Shown one piece after another: positions 61,839 through 64,000 of a stretch of 64,000 bases of DNA (positions within the stretch are counted from its first letter, which is position 1; each line of letters starts with the position of its first letter). The notes under the pieces are model-generated. The model saw only the letters and a program-made list of their open reading frames with translations, ran no database searches and was not told the DNA's origin. Position numbers and translations under genes: made by a program. The stretch comes from UBA1494_A sp963973975 (lineage in GTDB: Bacteria > Bacteroidota > Bacteroidia > Flavobacteriales_E > Vicingaceae), in contig CAXBCF010000011.1 in NCBI GenBank assembly GCA_963973975.1, positions 1 to 64,000 on the forward strand, read 5' to 3'.

Positions 61839-62360
61839 TTACCATTCTGCATTTTCTCCATCAAACCAATTGTTTTGTAAACGCATTAATCGTTCTAAAA
61901 CATCTCTTACACAGCCTTTTCCACCTTTATATGAGGAAACATAGGTAGCAATTGATTTAATTTCAGTGGCTGCATCTTTCGGGCAAGCGGCATAGCCCAC
62001 CTTTTGCATGATGGTGTAATCGGGTAAATCATCGCCCATGTAGAGAATTTCAGCAGGTGTGATTTGATGTTTTTTCAGCAGGTTTTCAAAAACCACTAAT
62101 TTGTTTTTGCACCCCAAATGTATGTCCTCAATACCCAAACCATTTAAGCGCAGGCGAACGCTTTCTGAAGTGCCACCGCTGATAATTGAAATGTGATAGC
62201 CCTTTTTAACGGCGTGCTGCAAGGCATAACCGTCTTTAATGTTCATGGCTCTAACTTGATCTCCATCGGGCAATGTGGTAACCATTCCATCGGTCAACAC
62301 ACCGTCTACATCGAGCATGATGACTTTAATTGCACGCAATTTTGATTGAATGTTTTCCAT
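61839..62360 (-). CDS. kdsC: KdsC-type 3-deoxy-D-manno-octulosonate 8-phosphate phosphatase
   Basis: A 173-aa HAD-family phosphatase without cap: MLDVDGVLTDG with nucleophile Asp and general acid Asp, the sugar-phosphatase motif SGGTSESVR, and YMGDDLPDY with the metal-binding Asp pair. It removes the phosphate from KDO-8-phosphate for lipopolysaccharide core synthesis. It starts immediately after the DUF2520 stop, so they form one transcript. Confidence 0.92.
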   Translation of the reverse strand: MENIQSKLRAIKVIMLDVDGVLTDGMVTTLPDGDQVRAMNIKDGYALQHAVKKGYHISIISGGTSESVRLRLNGLGIEDIHLGCKNKLVVFENLLKKHQITPAEILYMGDDLPDYTIMQKVGYAACPKDAATEIKSIATYVSSYKGGKGCVRDVLERLMRLQNNWFDGENAEW

Positions 62361-63155
62361 TTATTTTCCTTGATGACTTTTGTAAATCGATTTGGTTACT
62401 AAATCGTAAATCGCTTGGTAATCAGAATGCTCAGTTAAATATTCCAAATGGTTTTTAATGAGGTTGGCATCGTTTCGTTTGGCTGGACCAGTTTGTGTAT
62501 TGATCGGTAATTCTGATTTTATCTTAGCCGCAGTTTTGGAAACCAAAGGACGAATAATTTCGAAAGAAATGTTGTTGCTTTTTAATATCTCGTAAGCGAT
62601 TTGAAACATTTGATTCGAAAAATTATTCGCAAAAACCGAAGCGATGTGCAAGGCCTGACGCTTTTTAGAATCCATTGAAAAAACCTTGTTGGAAACAGAT
62701 CCTGCTAAGCTAATGAGCAAGTCTTCCATTTCTTGAGAATTTCCTTCCACACAAATTGGCAATTGAGACAAACTCTCCGTTTCATTTTTAGAGAAGGATT
62801 GAACAGGGTAAAAAATCCCGTATTTAGTAAATCCGTTATTCTTGAAAACATCCAAAGAGGTGAAACCAGAAGTATGAATAATTGGCTTGTCTTTCAATTT
62901 AATTTGCTTGACAACACTGTCGAGCGCATCGTCGTTTACGGCTACGATGTAAAGATCTGCACCTGGGCTAAGCTCTGCTAATTTTGTAGTATAATTGCAG
63001 TTTAGCGTTTGACTTAAAAGTAAGGCAGAGCTTTGAGTTCTTGAAAAAATTTCGTGAATTAAATACCCTGCTTGACGAAATGCGAGTCCGAAGTTATGTC
63101 CGACATTTCCTGCACCGATAATGGTGATTCGCTTTATTTGTTGCTTTGCGTTCAT
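62361..63155 (-). CDS. DUF2520 / Rossmann-like NAD(P)-binding protein
   Basis: A 264-aa protein with an N-terminal dinucleotide fold (ITIIGAGNVGHNFGLAFRQAG) and a C-terminal helical DUF2520 domain (KKRQALHIASVFANNFSNQ). It resembles F420-dependent NADP oxidoreductase and ketopantoate-reductase-like folds; substrate unknown. Its start overlaps the upstream gene by 4 nt. Confidence 0.88.
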   Translation of the reverse strand: MNAKQQIKRITIIGAGNVGHNFGLAFRQAGYLIHEIFSRTQSSALLLSQTLNCNYTTKLAELSPGADLYIVAVNDDALDSVVKQIKLKDKPIIHTSGFTSLDVFKNNGFTKYGIFYPVQSFSKNETESLSQLPICVEGNSQEMEDLLISLAGSVSNKVFSMDSKKRQALHIASVFANNFSNQMFQIAYEILKSNNISFEIIRPLVSKTAAKIKSELPINTQTGPAKRNDANLIKNHLEYLTEHSDYQAIYDLVTKSIYKSHQGK

Positions 63156-64000
63156 GCTGATTTCTTAGATTTATTTGTTCTTATTCGATTTCTAACGGCT
63201 ACTAAAGTACCTAAAACCATGATAATACAACCAATCCATAAAACATTTATGTATGGAAATATAATGGCTTGCATAATGATGAAGTCTCCGGCGTTTTTAT
63301 TTTTCTCAGAAAGTAGGATGCTCAGCATGCCATTTTCAGGATTGATACCGCTGAAGCCAAATTTCAAACCCAGTTCTTCAATTTCATCCTCAATGGTGAA
63401 AATTCGGTTTCCTCGAATCACCATAATTGGTTGTGCTTTGTATTGAATGCCTTCCAAAGTTTTTGCTTTCACGTTGATGCCCAATGCAATGTCTGTTTCC
63501 TCTAAATGGAGGGAATCCTTATTGATTTTTCGCGCAAAACTTTCAAATAGAATCACGGAATTGCTGCTGAACAGGGAATCTCCAATTTGGTAGTTGAGTG
63601 TGTCAGCTGTTCGGTAAACCTCTTGAGAAGCAGAATCTAAATTCTCTAAATCGGCATAGGTGATGTGCGTGAAAATATCTTCATCCCAAAAATGGGCGGT
63701 TGAAGGTTCTGGTACATTTCCCATTTGCTGGTTCAACTGAATGAAAGGAGAAAGGGTGAATTTCTTCTCATATTTTCCATCTTGGTCTAGTTGCAAATAG
63801 TCGATGTCGTAATAGACAAAAATATCTTCGATTCTTCGTTGCTGATAAGTAACAAAATAAGGTTCCATCAGCACTGTATCTTGCTTGATCAGCATGATGT
63901 TTTCGGCATTGGCATCTTTGTCGTTATCGAAATTGATGTTGACCGGACTTCTGTTTTTTGAAATAATGGTTTTACTTCCCGCAGAGAGCAAACTTCCCAG
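63152..64000 (-). CDS. CcmF/CcsA-type cytochrome c assembly protein (C-terminal part, cut by the window edge)
   Basis: Only the last about 280 residues are present; the reading frame runs in from beyond 64000. The visible part is a periplasmic-like domain (LIKQDTVLMEPYFVTYQQRR, IQYKAQPIMVIRGNRIFTI, GFSGINPENGMLSILLSEKN) followed by one C-terminal membrane helix (FPYINVLWIGCIIMVLGTLVAV) and a basic end. The GNRIF and INPENG segments with a final helix are typical of the C-terminus of CcmF-like heme-lyase proteins in Bacteroidota, which attach heme to apocytochrome c. The tryptophan-rich WWD motif is outside the window. Confidence 0.7.
   Translation of the reverse strand: MGSLLSAGSKTIISKNRSPVNINFDNDKDANAENIMLIKQDTVLMEPYFVTYQQRRIEDIFVYYDIDYLQLDQDGKYEKKFTLSPFIQLNQQMGNVPEPSTAHFWDEDIFTHITYADLENLDSASQEVYRTADTLNYQIGDSLFSSNSVILFESFARKINKDSLHLEETDIALGINVKAKTLEGIQYKAQPIMVIRGNRIFTIEDEIEELGLKFGFSGINPENGMLSILLSEKNKNAGDFIIMQAIIFPYINVLWIGCIIMVLGTLVAVRNRIRTNKSKKSA

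Noticed and set aside
1..64000. tRNA, rRNA or tmRNA genes
   Set aside because: No cloverleaf-like arm pairs with GTTC loops or rRNA-like blocks were recognised in the gaps between genes by eye; a tRNAscan run would be decisive.

Overview
The window is a piece of chromosome from a Bacteroidota bacterium, most likely Flavobacteriales-like, though the family cannot be fixed from sequence alone. The evidence is its AT-rich composition, the repeated presence of the Bacteroidota -7 promoter word TAnnTTTG in front of genes, and many lineage-typical families: PorT of type IX secretion, ribosomal protein Thx, a PUR/DUF3276 protein, DUF1599, DUF5683, DUF6952, a BT_3928-type DoxX protein, a TonB receptor/DUF4249 pair, and a fused alpha-beta 2-oxoacid dehydrogenase E1. 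I saw no rRNA, tRNA, CRISPR array, transposase or integrase.

Layout. 1-1.7 kb: mazG, a thioredoxin and a DUF6952 protein, closed by a good intrinsic terminator. 1.7-13 kb: an accessory island. Its core is a translationally coupled five-gene operon: an XRE regulator, a PLD-SNF2 helicase, a YhcG/DUF1016 PD-(D/E)XK nuclease, a large Eco57I-like adenine methylase, and an AAA/SMC-like ATPase. I read it as an anti-phage defence system of the helicase-methylase-ATPase kind carrying an extra nuclease. Long imperfect palindromes lie on both sides, and to the right is an orphan antitoxin whose PIN toxin is reduced to about 32 codons. 13-24 kb: housekeeping genes (2-oxoacid dehydrogenase E1, def, an LpxR-like protein, cdaA-folP, DUF1599, BT_3928 family, a permease, tpiA-prmA). 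24.1-24.8 kb: a small RelE-type toxin-antitoxin module sitting between two 23-bp copies of the 3' end of prmA. 24.9-35.2 kb: two giant envelope proteins (1484 and 1915 aa). 35-39 kb: clpS, an M48 lipoprotein protease, a tailed Thx, ndk, and an exonuclease/GIY-YIG protein. 39-64 kb: dense core genes, namely SAM hydrolase/PhoH divergent at one shared 8-bp palindrome, purC, a ferredoxin reductase, mtaB, TlpA, SGNH, UspA, porT-ubiE, lepB-dapB-DUF5683-parB-parA, truA, an MsbA-like exporter, smpB, TonB receptor-DUF4249, PUR, kdsC, DUF2520 and the C-terminus of a CcmF/CcsA-type protein running off the window.

How the genes fit together: the island is the accessory part; the rest is core metabolism, envelope biogenesis, cofactor and nucleotide metabolism, and chromosome partitioning. 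Several core genes have the -7 promoter word ending only 4-9 nt before the start codon, which suggests leaderless or nearly leaderless mRNAs. The points most worth a second look are the defence operon with its compositionally mosaic methylase, the toxin-antitoxin insertion that rebuilt the prmA end, the palindromic elements around the island, and the Thx protein with its long K/T/A tail.
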